From Odontocerum albicorne (lineage: Eukaryota > Arthropoda > Insecta > Trichoptera > Odontoceridae), in contig OX463864.1 in assembly GCA_949825065.1 (NCBI GenBank), positions 15,327,327-15,391,326 on the forward strand: 64,000 bases of DNA. Direction: 5' to 3'. The position numbers and the translations under genes are program-made. The notes below the pieces were generated by a model that saw nothing but the letters and a program-made list of their open reading frames with translations, was not told where the DNA came from and made no database searches. How positions within the stretch are numbered: position 1 is the first letter of the stretch; each line of letters starts with the position of its first letter. This document shows positions 53,801 to 63,509 of the stretch, one piece after another.

Positions 53801-54192
53801 GTCATATCCCTCTGCATGCTGGCCATTTGCTCCCCTATGCGCCTTATGGCTTCTTCCATATCACCGGCACCCCCTCTGGCCCCGCTTTCACACCCGTCAG
53901 CAACTCCCGGACTCCCAGCGAGGTCGGGAACTATTGCCCTGATCTCCTCTATGGCATCCGAGATTTCCGTCGACTTTGTTCTTCTGGCGATACTCTCGCA
54001 GAGTTCCAGGGCTCGATCCCTCTTAGAGGCTCTGCTCGCTCCCATGATGTCCTCGTCAGCCTCGGGGCTGTCACTGCCCTCAGTGAGCCTCCTTCTATGC
54101 GGGGATCTAGGCGTCACGGCCGACCTCGCAAAAGGGTCCCCGGAGACGGGAGTCTTTGCCTCTCGATGAGACATCGCAAGATGAATAAGCAA
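50839..54192 (-). CDS. R1/LOA-like LINE: ORF1 fused in frame to RT and RNase H, 1117 aa
   Basis: One open frame combines parts of two normally separate LINE proteins. Residues 1-348 are ORF1: a charged N-terminus, a short coiled coil near 115-150, and the ORF1 core (RYAVVVSSSDKRDTADSIKKR, VVITCPEEKHL). At LLQC (near 348), where the zinc knuckles should begin, it passes directly to CVWWSADLGALKRKV, the pre-RT linker of ORF2. The knuckles and the whole endonuclease are missing. RT follows: KKAPGGDGL near 505, SLDIKGAFDNAWW near 635, and catalytic FADD near 719. RNase H follows: YTDGSLL near 963, QAEL near 1003, ESDS near 1027, NDRADELA near 1085. The protein ends at a TGA before its conserved tail. 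Confidence 0.9.
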   Translation of the reverse strand: MLIHLAMSHREAKTPVSGDPFARSAVTPRSPHRRRLTEGSDSPEADEDIMGASRASKRDRALELCESIARRTKSTEISDAIEEIRAIVPDLAGSPGVADGCESGARGGAGDMEEAIRRIGEQMASMQRDMTQMRQESRIGIVQSGARMTYAIVAGGSRGGEGVPRMDVAISGNIPDKRYAVVVSSSDKRDTADSIKKRLLSAVKPKELKIGITGVSTISQNRVVITCPEEKHLTKLKGAINSVKDLAATDGRRKRPLVIFKGICKTETEQDLMEELVLQNDEVFETLGGGQIQEHLKIVRTMPNRNNTLKNILASVSPQLRSALLSRGRVNLGFSRIHVEDYSPLLQCCVWWSADLGALKRKVTAARRKLRNSSTIWREFTLPEYLRAKEEFRNAVTSAKTTSWKEFCRVQGKETVWTMLNRVLRARASAPPATLRVQGIDCLDEGRTARAALDYFFPDDDVNTDTQENRVTRERVDMLPDTQDEPPFTLLELQMAVEGISPKKAPGGDGLTSDICRRVVHLCPDMAIAAYNACLRVGHFPAQWKESTVILIPKQGKPSGEVSSLRPIGLLPVFGRILERLMVGRLRWNFCSNGLLSGRQFGFTRQRSTEDALSRAVALLKEARGAKRVAILVSLDIKGAFDNAWWPFLLEQLRKRACPRNMLRLIQSYLANRTVKVSVGSAVAEKAASLGCVQGSCCGPFFWNDLLQEDFRDDIHMQAFADDILAIAVGDTLEEAEGRTDLALGRIHEWSRRAKLQFSATKTHAMCITRKRLERQPRIHLGDARIAMVDSCRILGVVFDKHLNWSKHVDMVCRKITTLSGMLARAAKPTWGLSSEVLKLLYGGALEPVALYCSSIWGEACKRRATRKKLNQAQRPMCIRICKGYRTMSLNSAMAISGVPPLVLRVMKAAEVYGVKQGCPLFSLPEDRLCMMPVRWETLPHPASLRQKEIGGGGEAREADINIYTDGSLLHGRVGAAFVVFCRGEEIASKKLKLASYCSVYQAELVAIREAVRWVHSGGKRNGTIHLESDSLSGLTAMRNHLSLNPIVREIFSLVEKVRDRGNAITFSWVRGHSGNPGNDRADELARAAGGLRVPPVYDRFPISFAKRSIHEKMTAE

Positions 54193-55340
54193 TCTTCACA
54201 ACACAGTTCAGGGTGCAAAAGCAATAATGAATAGTTGCTGAGTTAAATTAAAATCACAGTTAATACAACACCAAAATAAAAAATTAAAAAGTTATCAAAG
54301 CACAGTTCAAAGTTCGTAAACAAAATGAAAAGTTATTAAAAACAAAGTTAAATGGCAAAATGAAAAGTTATCAAAAACACAGTTATATATAAATATATAA
54401 AAAAAATATAGAAGAAAATAAAAAGAAAAGCACAGTTCAAAACCAAAGATAAAAATTGTTATTAAAACACAGTTCACAGTTCAAAAATAAAATGAAACGC
54501 AGTTCACAGTTTTCGTAATAGTTTCCTACATGAAACCCAACTCCATACAAATGCAGGAAGTGTGGGTTGCGAATTACAAAATCCCTCTCGTTGATGTCTC
54601 TTACATACAAAAATTTCTTCTTCAGCACTTGCGGGTTGCGAATCGCAAAAATCCTTCTCGTTGAAGTCTCCAGATAAAAAAAATCACTCCTTTCAGCACT
54701 TCTGAAAATTTTCGGAGGCACCTCTCCCAAAAATTTTCATGAAAATTTCCGAGAACCCTCAAATGTCGGGAAAGCTCGGAAAAATCCCGGAAAAACTTTT
54801 GGCTCCTGGCCGTCCTCTCGAGTCACGACTCCCGGCCGCTCTCTTAAGTCACGACTCCCGGCCGCTCACTCCAATCACGACGCGCCACCCCACCGGGGCC
54901 GTCGCCCAGCCAGAAAGAAAGAAGAAAGAAGTTCCCACGGAATTCGGAGCAGCACACAGAGAAAGAAAAAAAATAATTAAAATATTTCAATATTCAAAAA
55001 AAGAGACATTATTCAAATTCGACTTCCTATCCTCTATGGAACATTATTGTTAAATTAAAACTGTCAATTAAAAAATGTCAAATTCATCGATTTTTTTCAC
55101 AAAAGTTATCTCTAAATATCTCCGCTGATTTTGCAGCCACGAAAAAAAGAAAACCACCAAAATACAGATCGTCAAATTCCGCACAAAACACTTATAAATT
55201 TAAACCTCGTAAAACACATAAACTACCAATTTCGAACCGAAAAACGAAAAGCACAGAAACAGCGATGCTCCTTCGACCAAGGTATGATCACAACTCCAAA
55301 CTCCATCTTACAACTCACAACTCCATCTTATAACTATTAG
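54193..55340. other. LINE leader and unassigned A-rich region
   Basis: From 54193 to about 54500 runs an A-rich stretch with repeated cacagttc and aaaagttat words. From 54540 to 54680 ttgcgggttgcgaat-type words recur twice. From 54805 to 54880 a unit of about 27 bp (cacgactcccggccgctc) repeats three times. This is plausibly the 5' untranslated part of the LINE. Beyond 54960 it is A+T-rich with nothing recognised. Confidence 0.45.
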
Positions 55341-55344
55341 ACAG

Positions 55345-55983
55345 GGATATAATTCCTAAATTATCTAATAATATGTCTGTAGGATCTGTCATATTACATT
55401 TAATTGTAACCGTAGTAGGTTTATTAAGGACAAAGATCCATTGGTTTTTGTTAGTTAATTTATGCCAGATTTCATTGATTTGATTTGTTATTCTGATATC
55501 ACTATTAGTTGGAATTTCGATTTGTCTTTGTAATAATTCTGTTTCGCATGTTGGATTAGAATGAACAGAGTAAAAGGGGTTATTTATTTTACATATTAAG
55601 TGTAGCTCATCAAGATTTTGACATGATTCTAGATTATTTAATATATTTTATTTTCTGAGACTGCTAGGTAATTAATATTGGATAATATGAACATGAAATG
55701 ATTGTCTTGGCGTCTAATTGGCAAAGATATTGGTTTATATAAATTGTAACTTACATGATTAGTTAATGGTATAGAGATAACAAATATTATTCTTTTATTT
55801 AGAAAATAGCATTTTATCTTAATTAATGACAATAATTGATGTATATTTTCTAAGGTTATGGGTACGGGAATATGTTGAACTTGGAAGATATGGTATTGAA
55901 TTTGTTAGTTCGGTTACTAATTGCTTCGGTGTGATAACGAATGGATGAAGTATATTTGATTTAACGAATAGAATTGTGTCGAT
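55345..55983 (-). pseudogene. Errantivirus-like env fragment, second copy
   Basis: Nearly collinear with 35389-36045 on the minus strand, covering the middle of the env region, with several substitutions and small indels. It is cut at 55345 on one side and joined to Jockey ORF1 at about 55983 on the other. It lacks the membrane anchor and cannot encode a working protein. Confidence 0.8.
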
Positions 55984-56375
55984 TAGTGTTTTCGCGCTGT
56001 GTGTGTCCGTATTGTGCATTTTCGTATTGCACATATGTGTATAGCGCATTTGAGGCGGATTGCGCAATTCCGTGAGAAATTGCGTCAGTGGTAGCTCGCG
56101 CAGCACGGGCGCCCTGCGCGGTCGCCTGGTTAGTTATTGGGGGAGGAGGCGTCTTACCCGTCATGACGCCGATCCATGAGCGTCCCGGCGTCACTCGCGG
56201 TGCCATCCGGTGGGTGATTGACTCCGCGTACGCTTGTCTCGTGGGGCATTTTGAGTAGTTTGCGGGATGATCCCCGCCGCAGTTTGCGCAAGTAGCCGGT
56301 GTCTCCTTGGCCCGTGGGGTTTCCCACTTTTGCGCCGCGGGTCCCCGATGATGACGCCCACATCATGCCGCCCAC
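55984..56375 (-). pseudogene. Jockey-like ORF1 fragment (zinc-knuckle and linker part)
   Basis: Reads APRVTPGRSWIGV, KTPPPPITNQATAQGA and VQYENAQYGHTQREN, matching the 60776-62340 copy. The knuckle region is present in other frames. It is fused to env sequence at its end. Between this piece and the next (56376-56675) is a stretch I cannot assign. Confidence 0.75.
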
Positions 56376-56675
56376 CGGTCCTGGAGGCGTGTCCCGGCAG
56401 CTCCTCGGGATCTGTAATGTTTAAAACGCTGGGCAGTATCGGGTTTTCATTTGTTAGGCGCGATTTTTGTTTGCTACTGACTTTAAATTGGGAGGGAATA
56501 TGTTTATGAGGTGCCTTAAGCGTGAGGTTTATTTAACACTAATAGTAATTGAATTTGATCAATTATATTGCGACTTTATAATTTGGCGGGCAGATTTAGG
56601 CACTCTTTGAGTGAAGTTAATTTGCAATGTCGGTTAAGTTATAAAAATATAAAATAAAAAAATTTAAGTTTAGTT

Positions 56676-56950
56676 TTAGCCTGCGAGTTCCTCCATCATC
56701 TCGGCGATGAGAAGCGCCTTCTCGAATTTATCCCTGCATTGGCCCAGCGTCGTCCTCACTTGCATGAGTAGACGGACGATATGGGTCAGCTCTGCTATCT
56801 CGCCGTCCATGCAGCTCGGTTCGGTGACGTTGGGTTCGGGAGTCGGCAGCAACGGTGGTCGGCGGCCGTTCCTCGGATCCCTCGGGTGGGTGAAGTTTTC
56901 GCGCTGCGCGTTCGAGTGTTGCATATTCGCGTATTGCGCGGTTTCGTGAG
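56676..56950 (-). pseudogene. Jockey-like ORF1 C-terminal fragment
   Basis: About 82 codons: RENFTHPRDPRNGRRPPLLP, then EIAELTHIVRLLMQVR and KALLIAEMMEELAG before a stop, the same end as the ORF1 at 60931. The other side is joined to hAT transposase sequence at about 56950. Confidence 0.8.
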
Positions 56951-56954
56951 CTGA

Positions 56955-58253
56955 AGGGACAGATTAAGTTCATTGAGCAGGCTGAATACGTCACACAGGT
57001 AAGCCAGTTTTGCAACCCATACCTTGTCATTGAAATGTGCTGCCATCGGTGACTTCTTTTCTGAGAGAAATGTTTGCAATGGCTCTCGTAATTCAAATAC
57101 TCTGGTTAGCGGTTTCCCTCTGGATAACCATCTTATTTCTGTGTGTAACAGAAGCCATTTGTGCTCTGCGTCCATCTCCTCACAAAGCTGCTCAAACAGG
57201 CGCGAGTTAAGGGCGTGTGCTTTGATGTGGTTAATAACTTTAACGACATCATTCAATACGCTGTTGAATTCTGGTGAAATTTTTCGGCTTGCAAGCATTT
57301 CCCTATGAATGATACAATGCGTAGATTCACTCTCAGGTGCAACCTCCTTAATCCGAGCAGTTAAACCAGACAGTCGTCCGGTCATGGCAGCAGCTCCGTC
57401 TGTGCATATGCCGACACAAAAGGACCATTTTAGTTTTCCTGATATATAACCATCCAGTGCCTTGAACAGTTCTGCTCCTGTGGTGTTGGTTGGCAAAGAT
57501 AGTGCACATAACACATCCTCCTCATATAGATATCGCACATAAACAAGTAGTATTGCCTTGTTGTCGATATCTGTAGATTCGTCGACCTGGAGTGCGTACC
57601 ACGGTGATGTATTAATCCTCTTCAACAATTGTGTCAATGTCTTCAGCTATTTCCTCAATGCGCCTAGTCACAGTGCTAGCCGACAAAGGCACATGTGCTA
57701 TCTTTTCCACAGCAGCCTCTCCTAGAAGTTCACGGCAAATATCTTTAGTGGAGGGCAAGATCAATTCTTCACCGATATTGAATGGCTTTTTAGCCTTAGC
57801 AATACGGTTTGCCACCAAATATGAGGCTCTCAATGCATTCTCATTTATTGATGTGGTGGCCCTCATAAATTTCTTCTGTCCTTCGTATTCCCGTTTTGTT
57901 CTTTCAAAATACTCCAGAGGCTTGTCTTTTAATCCAGGGTGCTTGGTATTCAAGTGGCGAAGCAGTTTTGAAGGTTTCATTGCCTCATTAGAGAGCTTGT
58001 CGCCGCAAACTAAGCAGAGCGAGATTGGTGTGTGGGAATCACCTGTCCCGATAAATCCATATTTAAAGTAGGACTCCTGGTATTTTCTCTTAAATGTGAT
58101 ATATCTCTTTGATGTTGAAGGCGCTTCTTCAGACTCTTCACTGGGCCTTTTCTTTTTCTCGAGGAATCTTTCTAACGACGTCTGTTTCGTATTCATTTTT
58201 ACGATTTTGTGGGCTAAATTTGAGCAAACAGTATATACACGTACACTAAGCAC
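56955..58253 (-). pseudogene. hAT transposase, ZBED5-like, frameshifted and truncated
   Basis: The N-terminal frame (58253 or, more typical, the ATG at 58196) encodes NTKQTSLERFLEKKKR, a BED-type zinc finger (CLVCGDKL...LLRHLNTKH) and a helical linker. Near 57620 a one-base indel shifts it into the second frame. That frame has the first catalytic Asp in LQVDESTD, the second in CTDGAAAMTG, and the downstream CIIHREML and EIRWLSRG. The sequence stops at SLQLTKPRN near 56955 and is joined to Jockey DNA, so the C-terminal catalytic Glu and dimerisation domain are lost. This matches the hAT family related to vertebrate ZBED5, by recall. Confidence 0.85.
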
Positions 58254-58319
58254 TGTTAAACATGAGGAAGTACCGGTGAAGAGAGAGAAGAACTACACAC
58301 ACCTCTCCACCAAAGCTAC

Positions 58320-58645
58320 AGCGCCACTGATAAAAAAGGTTATTTTTTGACGTGCCGTAAAAGAGGTTGCCATACTTTACGGCTTGCCTATGGGCTATGG
58401 GTAATCCCGCTTCTCCTTTGTTTGCTGAAATATTTATGGATTCTATTGAAAAAAAACTTGTGGACTGTGGACTTTCATTATTATCTAATGTTTTTGTTTG
58501 GATTAAATATGTTGATAATATTTTCGTTATTTGGTCAGGTAGCAACAGACAATTAAAGAATTTTCTTACATTCATTAACACGGTCAATTGGAAATTTTTC
58601 TTTATGGATTTTAAATTGTTTCGGATCCACAACATCGAATGATTT
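58320..58645 (+). pseudogene. Penelope RT core fragment
   Basis: The plus strand encodes AMGNPASPLFAEIFMDSIEK and, further on, KYVDNIFVIWSG and LKNFLTFIN, the RT core of Penelope-like elements. The catalytic YVDD is YVDN here, so the second Asp is changed and the enzyme would be inactive. Both ends are cut. It is a separate insertion from the Penelope piece at 47849-48765. Confidence 0.8.
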
Positions 58646-58649
58646 AAAA

Positions 58650-58927
58650 ATTTCACTATTTCCAAATCGGTTTTTCATCTCGTCTTTTATAATGATACAT
58701 GCTTCTTTTGCACAAATTTGAAGTGTATCAATTTTCGCTCAGTTTGATTCCCTTCTCGGTCTCTTTTCTGGAATTTGAGTATCATCATCGACCGATTGAT
58801 GAAAATCTTTTAAAGTTTCCATAATTCGATCAATTGCCGATTCAAAATTTTCGAACGCTCGTGCAACGGATATATTTGTAGATTTTTTCGATTGTAAAAC
58901 ATTATATAAAATGTCGACCTGTTTAAA
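58650..58927 (-). pseudogene. hAT-like transposase fragment (DUF4371-type region)
   Basis: The minus strand reads FKQVDILYNVLQSKKSTNIS, then FESAIDRIMETLKDF and PEKRPRRESN, a stop, and CAKEACIIIKDEMKNRFG. This is the middle-to-C-terminal helical region of hAT-like proteins related to SCAND3/ZMYM types, by recall. One stop is seen; both catalytic and dimerisation ends are missing. Confidence 0.55.
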
Positions 58928-60290
58928 TATGGTATGATTATTTTTATTTAATTAATTGAACAAAGCTATGCTAGCCTTGGCCTCATTTGCATGAGCAGGC
59001 GGCCGATCTGCGTCTGCTCTGCCATCTCGCCGCCCATGCGGTTCGATCCGGTGTCGGTGGGTTCGGGGGTCGGCAGCAGCGGTGGTCGGCGGCCACTCCT
59101 CGGATCCCTCGGGTGGGTGAAATTATCGCGCTGTACGTTTGCGTGTTGTGCATTTGCATATTGCGCACGCGCGGCGTATTGTGCAATTTCGTGAAAAATT
59201 GTGTCAGTTGCGTAATACGGGTGTTTTGCGCGGTGACCTGGTTTGTTTTTGGAGGAGGAGGCGTCTTCCCTGTTCCCGCCACGACGCCGCTCCATGTGCG
59301 ACCCGGCGTGACACGTGGTACCATCCGGCGGGAGATTGTTTCAGCGTACGCTTGCCTGGTTAGGCACTTTGAATAATTCGCGGGGTGCTTACCGCCACAG
59401 TTTGCGCACGTGGCCGGTGTCTCCTTGGTCTTGGGACACTCTGCTGTCAGGTGGTACTCGGTGCACTTGACGCACCGGGCTCGATGTTGGCAGTTTGATG
59501 AGGCATGTCCAGTGACTGGCACCGGAAGCATTGAGTACCTGCCTAAGCCTTTCTTGGGCTGGTATTTGACCAGAAACTCAGCGTTGCCTTTAACTTTCCC
59601 ATGTCGGTGTCCTTCCCGAAATGGGTAAGGTACATGAGCGCGCCTGTCATGGTCGTCATCTTGACGACCTTTTGCGCTGGAAATCCCTGTATGATTAGGT
59701 CGTCGGCGATCTCTTTCGTGGGGATTTCTGGCAGTCCTCGGATTACTGTCCGTTTGGTTTTATCGTCCACTTTCGTGAACGTGTGGAATTCTTTTTGCTT
59801 GCCATCGAGGCCCTTAATGAGGCCGTCGTGGTCCTCAACGGAGTGGACCGTGATTTTCGCGGTCCCCTTTCCGGTATACTTGACCTCAAATTGGCCTTTC
59901 GCGTTCTCACGGATTAGGCCGATGAGGTTCCCGTGTGTGAGGTCATCGAGGGTGATTACCACCGGTGATATTTTAGATTTCGAATTATTCACCCAGCGCG
60001 CTACGCCGGATGCCTCCTCTGTTACCTCACGGAGGTAAGCAAATTTATCAATTTGCGCAACTTCTTCGGGTCCGGCCTCCTGCCTTTTGGCAGGGCCCCG
60101 TGGGGTTTCTCACTTTTGCGCCGCGGGTCCCGCGGAGGCTCGCGGCACATAAATTCCGTTCACTAGGTCACACACGACCCCGTTCTGCATTTTAGCGTCT
60201 TTTCGCGCAGATATAAAACTAACACTCCCGTGCGCACTTCACTACCATTGTTCACAATTTTAGCGTTCGAGTCGCACTCACTTTTCACTT
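58928..60290 (-). mobile_element. Jockey-like deletion derivative, ORF1 only (copy A)
   Basis: On the minus strand it has a 5' leader, an ORF1 starting MQNGVVCDLVNG near 60190 (stop after PAAQK), and the open part 59992-59543 with the PRE_C2HC-type domain (FHTFTKVDDKTKRTVIRGLP). Frameshifts precede the knuckles (CVKCTEYHLTAECP, CANCGGKHPANYSKC). ORF1 ends early at MRPRLA and goes straight into a 3' tail with AATAAA, ending at 58928. ORF2 is absent. The same junction and tail occur at 62963-63448. Confidence 0.85.
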
Positions 60291-60697
60291 GATTTATAAT
60301 CACTGTACCGGACGGGGCACAAAAAGAACTGTATCGTAGGCAAAGAACTGTATCGTGCTTAATCTATTTTGACTACAAAGTTTATAGATTTTATTATATT
60401 CACGCGAAGAAAGTCCCACCAACGAATTTCACTTTTTCACCTTTAAAAATTCCAAAAACTGTCATAAATTTTTTTTAATCTCAAATTGTACAGACTCCCA
60501 AGATTTCACATTATTCCCAAAAAAATTGCCCCTCGTCGCTTTAGTTTGGGCAGCGTTTCGCAGAAACGCGGAGCGTGCACCAGAACCACAAAGTTTTAGT
60601 TTTTTCACTATAAGATTTCCATTTCTCAGTATTTAAAAAAAAAACAAAAACAGAGCACTATCACACTAAAAAATCCGCATCCAATGATGTAACATAC
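60291..60697. other. Unassigned spacer, possible BEL LTR scrap
   Basis: tgtaccggacggggcac at 60306 resembles the start of a BEL LTR, but the following sequence does not match. No coding feature otherwise. Confidence 0.35.
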
Positions 60698-60775
60698 TGT
60701 ACCGCACAGGTACAAAGACTGTAGATAGGTGGTTGGTTGCCGCGTAGCGCTCAGATAATCGAGGTAGCGAATTCC
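60698..60775. repeat. BEL LTR end fragment
   Basis: TGTACCGCACAGGTACAAAG and about 55 further bases match the start of the LTR at 12313 with a few changes, to about gaattcc at 60770. Jockey ORF2 sequence follows directly. It is a truncated solo LTR or a recombination scar. Confidence 0.75.
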
Positions 60776-60938
60776 GTAGTGTTTCTGTTTCTGTTATGAG
60801 TAATATGTCAATGTTTTTCTCACCGATCAGAAGCATGAGCTCGTCCACCTTGTCATATAGTCCTCTGCCGTTCCAGGTGAGGGCTCTGAGTCCCCCGCGG
60901 GAGGATGTCCCGCAGGTCGGGGCCCCCACTCTAGCCAT
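60776..60938 (-). pseudogene. Start of Jockey-like ORF2 (endonuclease N-terminus)
   Basis: MARVGAPTCG, then LRALTWNGRGLYDKVDELM and IDILLITETE, the first 50-odd codons of an AP-type endonuclease as in Jockey ORF2 (WN.rG, then ITET). It is truncated by the BEL LTR fragment. The ORF2 ATG lies inside the last codons of ORF1, overlapping by 8 bases (60931-60938), which suggests coupled translation in the intact element. Confidence 0.8.
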
Positions 60939-62340
60939 CGAGCTGCTCCATTAGCTCGGCGATGAGAAGCGCCTTCTCGAGTTTGTCCCTGCATTGCGCC
61001 AGCCTCGGCCTCATCTGCATGAGCAGGCGGACGATCTGTGTTAATTCCGCCAGCTCGCCGCCCATGCGGCTCGGTCCGGCGGGTTCTGGAGTCGGCAGCA
61101 GCGGCGGTCGGCAGCCGTTCCTCGGATCCCTCGGGTGTGCGCAGTTTTCGCACTGTGTGTGGCCGTATTGTGCATTTTCGTATTGCACATTTGTGTATTG
61201 CGCATTTGAGGCGGATCGCGCAATTCCGTGAGAAATTGCGTCAGTGGTAGGTCGCACAATACGGGCGCCCTGCGCGGTCGCCTAGTTTGTTATTGGGGGA
61301 GGAGGCGTCTTACCCGTCACGACGCCGCTCCATGAGCGTCCCGGCGTCACACGCGGTGCCATCCGTCGGGCGATTGACTCCGCGTACGCCTGTCTCGTAG
61401 GGCATTTTGAATAGTTGGCGCGATGAACCCCGCCGCAGTTTGCGCAAGTAGCCGATGTCTCCTTGGTCTTGGGACACTCGGCCGTCAGGTGGTACTCGGT
61501 GCACTTGACGCACCGTGCCTGATGGTGGCAGTTGGATGAGGCGTGCCCCAGTGACTGGCACCGGAAGCATTGGGTACCTAGGCCTTTCTTGGGCCGGTAT
61601 TTGACGAGGGTCACTCTGCAGTAGCAGAGGAATCTCAGCGTGGCCTTAAGTTTTCCCATGTCGGTTTCCCTTCCAAAATGGGCGAGATACATGGGCGCGC
61701 TTGTCTTGGTCGTCATCTTGACGACCTTTTGCGCTGGAAATCCCTGGGCGAAGAGGTCACTGGCGATCTCTTCCGTGGGGATCTCTGGCAATCCTCGGAT
61801 CACCATCCTTTTCGTTTTATCGTCCACTTTCGTGAACGTGTGAAAATATTTATTTTTTGCGTCCAGGCCCTGGACGAGGCAGTCGTGGTCCTCAACGGAG
61901 TGGACCGTGATTTTCGCGGTCCCCTTTCCCGCGTATTTTAATTCGAATTGGACTTTCGCGAATTCGCGGATTAGGCCAATGAGACTCCCGTGGGAGAGGT
62001 CACCGAGGGTAATTACCACTGGCGGTATTTTCGTTTTGCTTGTTTGCACCCTGCGCGCTACGCCGGGTGTCTCCTCGACTTCCTCACGGAGGCAAGCGAA
62101 TTTATTCACCTGCGCAACTTCTGGGCCGGCCTCCTGCCTTCTTTTGGCAGGGCCCGTGGGGTTTCGCACTTTTGTGCCGCGGGGGATCGCGGCACATATA
62201 CTCCGTTCACCAGGTCACACACGACCCCATTCTGCATATTTGCGTCTTTCCGCGCAGATATCACACGGCACTCCCGTACGCACGGCACGACCACTGTTCA
62301 CAATATTTAAGCGTTCGATTCGCACTCACTTTTCACTTTA
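60931..62340 (-). pseudogene. Jockey-like LINE ORF1, nearly complete, one main nonsense codon
   Basis: The best ORF1 copy in the window. The 295-codon frame 62169-61282 has the PRE_C2HC-type domain (FHTFTKVDDKTKRMVIRGLP), the knuckles (CFRCQSLGHASSNCHHQARC, CVKCTEYHLTAECP, CANCGGVHRANYSKC) and a linker. A TAG then stops it at ITN; other copies have CAG (Gln) there. Beyond it the frame continues for about 110 codons to LIAELMEQLDG and the natural stop at 60931. The true start MQNGVVCDLVNG lies near 62240 and a small frameshift near 62180 separates it. The product is an RNA-binding protein of the retrotransposon. Confidence 0.88.
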
Positions 62341-62344
62341 TTTA

Positions 62345-62962
62345 TATTTACAAGGTAAATATATAGATCGGCCCTGAAGGCTCGCCTCTCAGCGCGCACG
62401 AAAGCGCGGTACGCCCGCACGGCACACAGCGCCCGTAATCGGTATAATGGGTACTCCCCGATCTCTTTACCCGCAAGCGAGTATGGTAAAATTTAAAAGA
62501 CCTATATGCGGCATGACAAGTGTTATAGGTTTAGTATACTATTTAAAGGGTTTCTTATCTAAAAGGGGTTTCTTATCTTACTGACGCACATTCGATGGTA
62601 CGTGAAAGAATGCATGTACAGGGTGAGTGGACAGGATGAATAAACAGGATGTGTGGGATAGATATTTTCAAGTATTGTTAAAATTGATAATTGTGGATTT
62701 CAAACCAGGATGTGACTAAATGTAATCAGACTTCGTTTCATACGCACGCAGTGTGATTTAGAAATATCAGGAATCGATAAGACAAATGATCAAGTACTTA
62801 TGGGTTATAACAGAACGATCGAAAACACGGGCATATACAAGGCGTCAGCACTCGTACTGATTTGATAGATGCGGAGACGCTACGCCATATGGCTATTTAA
62901 AATTTTATTGTTGACATTGTTGTTGTTTTGTACATGTAATTTTTTGACAATCATTATTTTCG
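62345..62962. other. Unassigned spacer, nothing recognised
   Basis: No frame of note and no repeat shared with the rest of the window that I can see. Confidence 0.5.
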
Positions 62963-63448
62963 TATGGTATGATTATTTTTATTCAATTAATTGAACAAAG
63001 CTATGCTAGCCTTGGCCTCATTTGCATGAGCAGGCGGCCGATCTGCGTCTGCTCTGCCATCTCGCCGCCCATGCGGTTCGATCCGGTGTCGGTGGGTTCG
63101 GGGGTCGGCAGCAGCGGTGGTCGGCGGCCACTCCTCGGATCCCTCGGGTGGGTGAAATTATCGCGCTGTACGTTTGCGTATTGTGCATTTGCATATTGCG
63201 CACGCGCGGCGTATTGTGCAATTTCGTGAAAAATTGTGTCAGTTGCGTAATACGGGTGTTTTGCGCGGTGACCTGGTTTGTTTTTGGAGGAGGAGGCGTC
63301 TTCCCTGTTCCCGCCACGACGCCGCTCCATGTGCGACCCGGCGTGACACGTGGTACCATCCGGCGGGAGATTGTTTCAGCGTACGCTTGCCTGGTTAGGC
63401 ACTTTGAATAATTCGCGGGGTGCTTACCGCCACAGTTTGCCCACGTGA
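62963..63448 (-). mobile_element. Jockey-like deletion derivative, ORF1 only (copy B)
   Basis: Nearly identical over about 486 bp to 58928-59413, with only a few single-base changes. It includes the early ORF1 end MRPRLA(stop) and the 3' tail with AATAAA. The 3' ends of both copies stop at the same point while the outside flanks differ. It is 5'-truncated near 63448, as expected of target-primed reverse transcription. Confidence 0.85.
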
Positions 63449-63509
63449 CTGTTGTCATATGTGTGTGCAGTGTTATTTATATGTGTATACTTATATTAAG
63501 TATTTGTGT

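Noticed and set aside
52528..54234. Plus-strand ORFs of 240-308 codons
   Set aside because: Antisense to the LINE fusion protein, which has clear RT and RNase H motifs.
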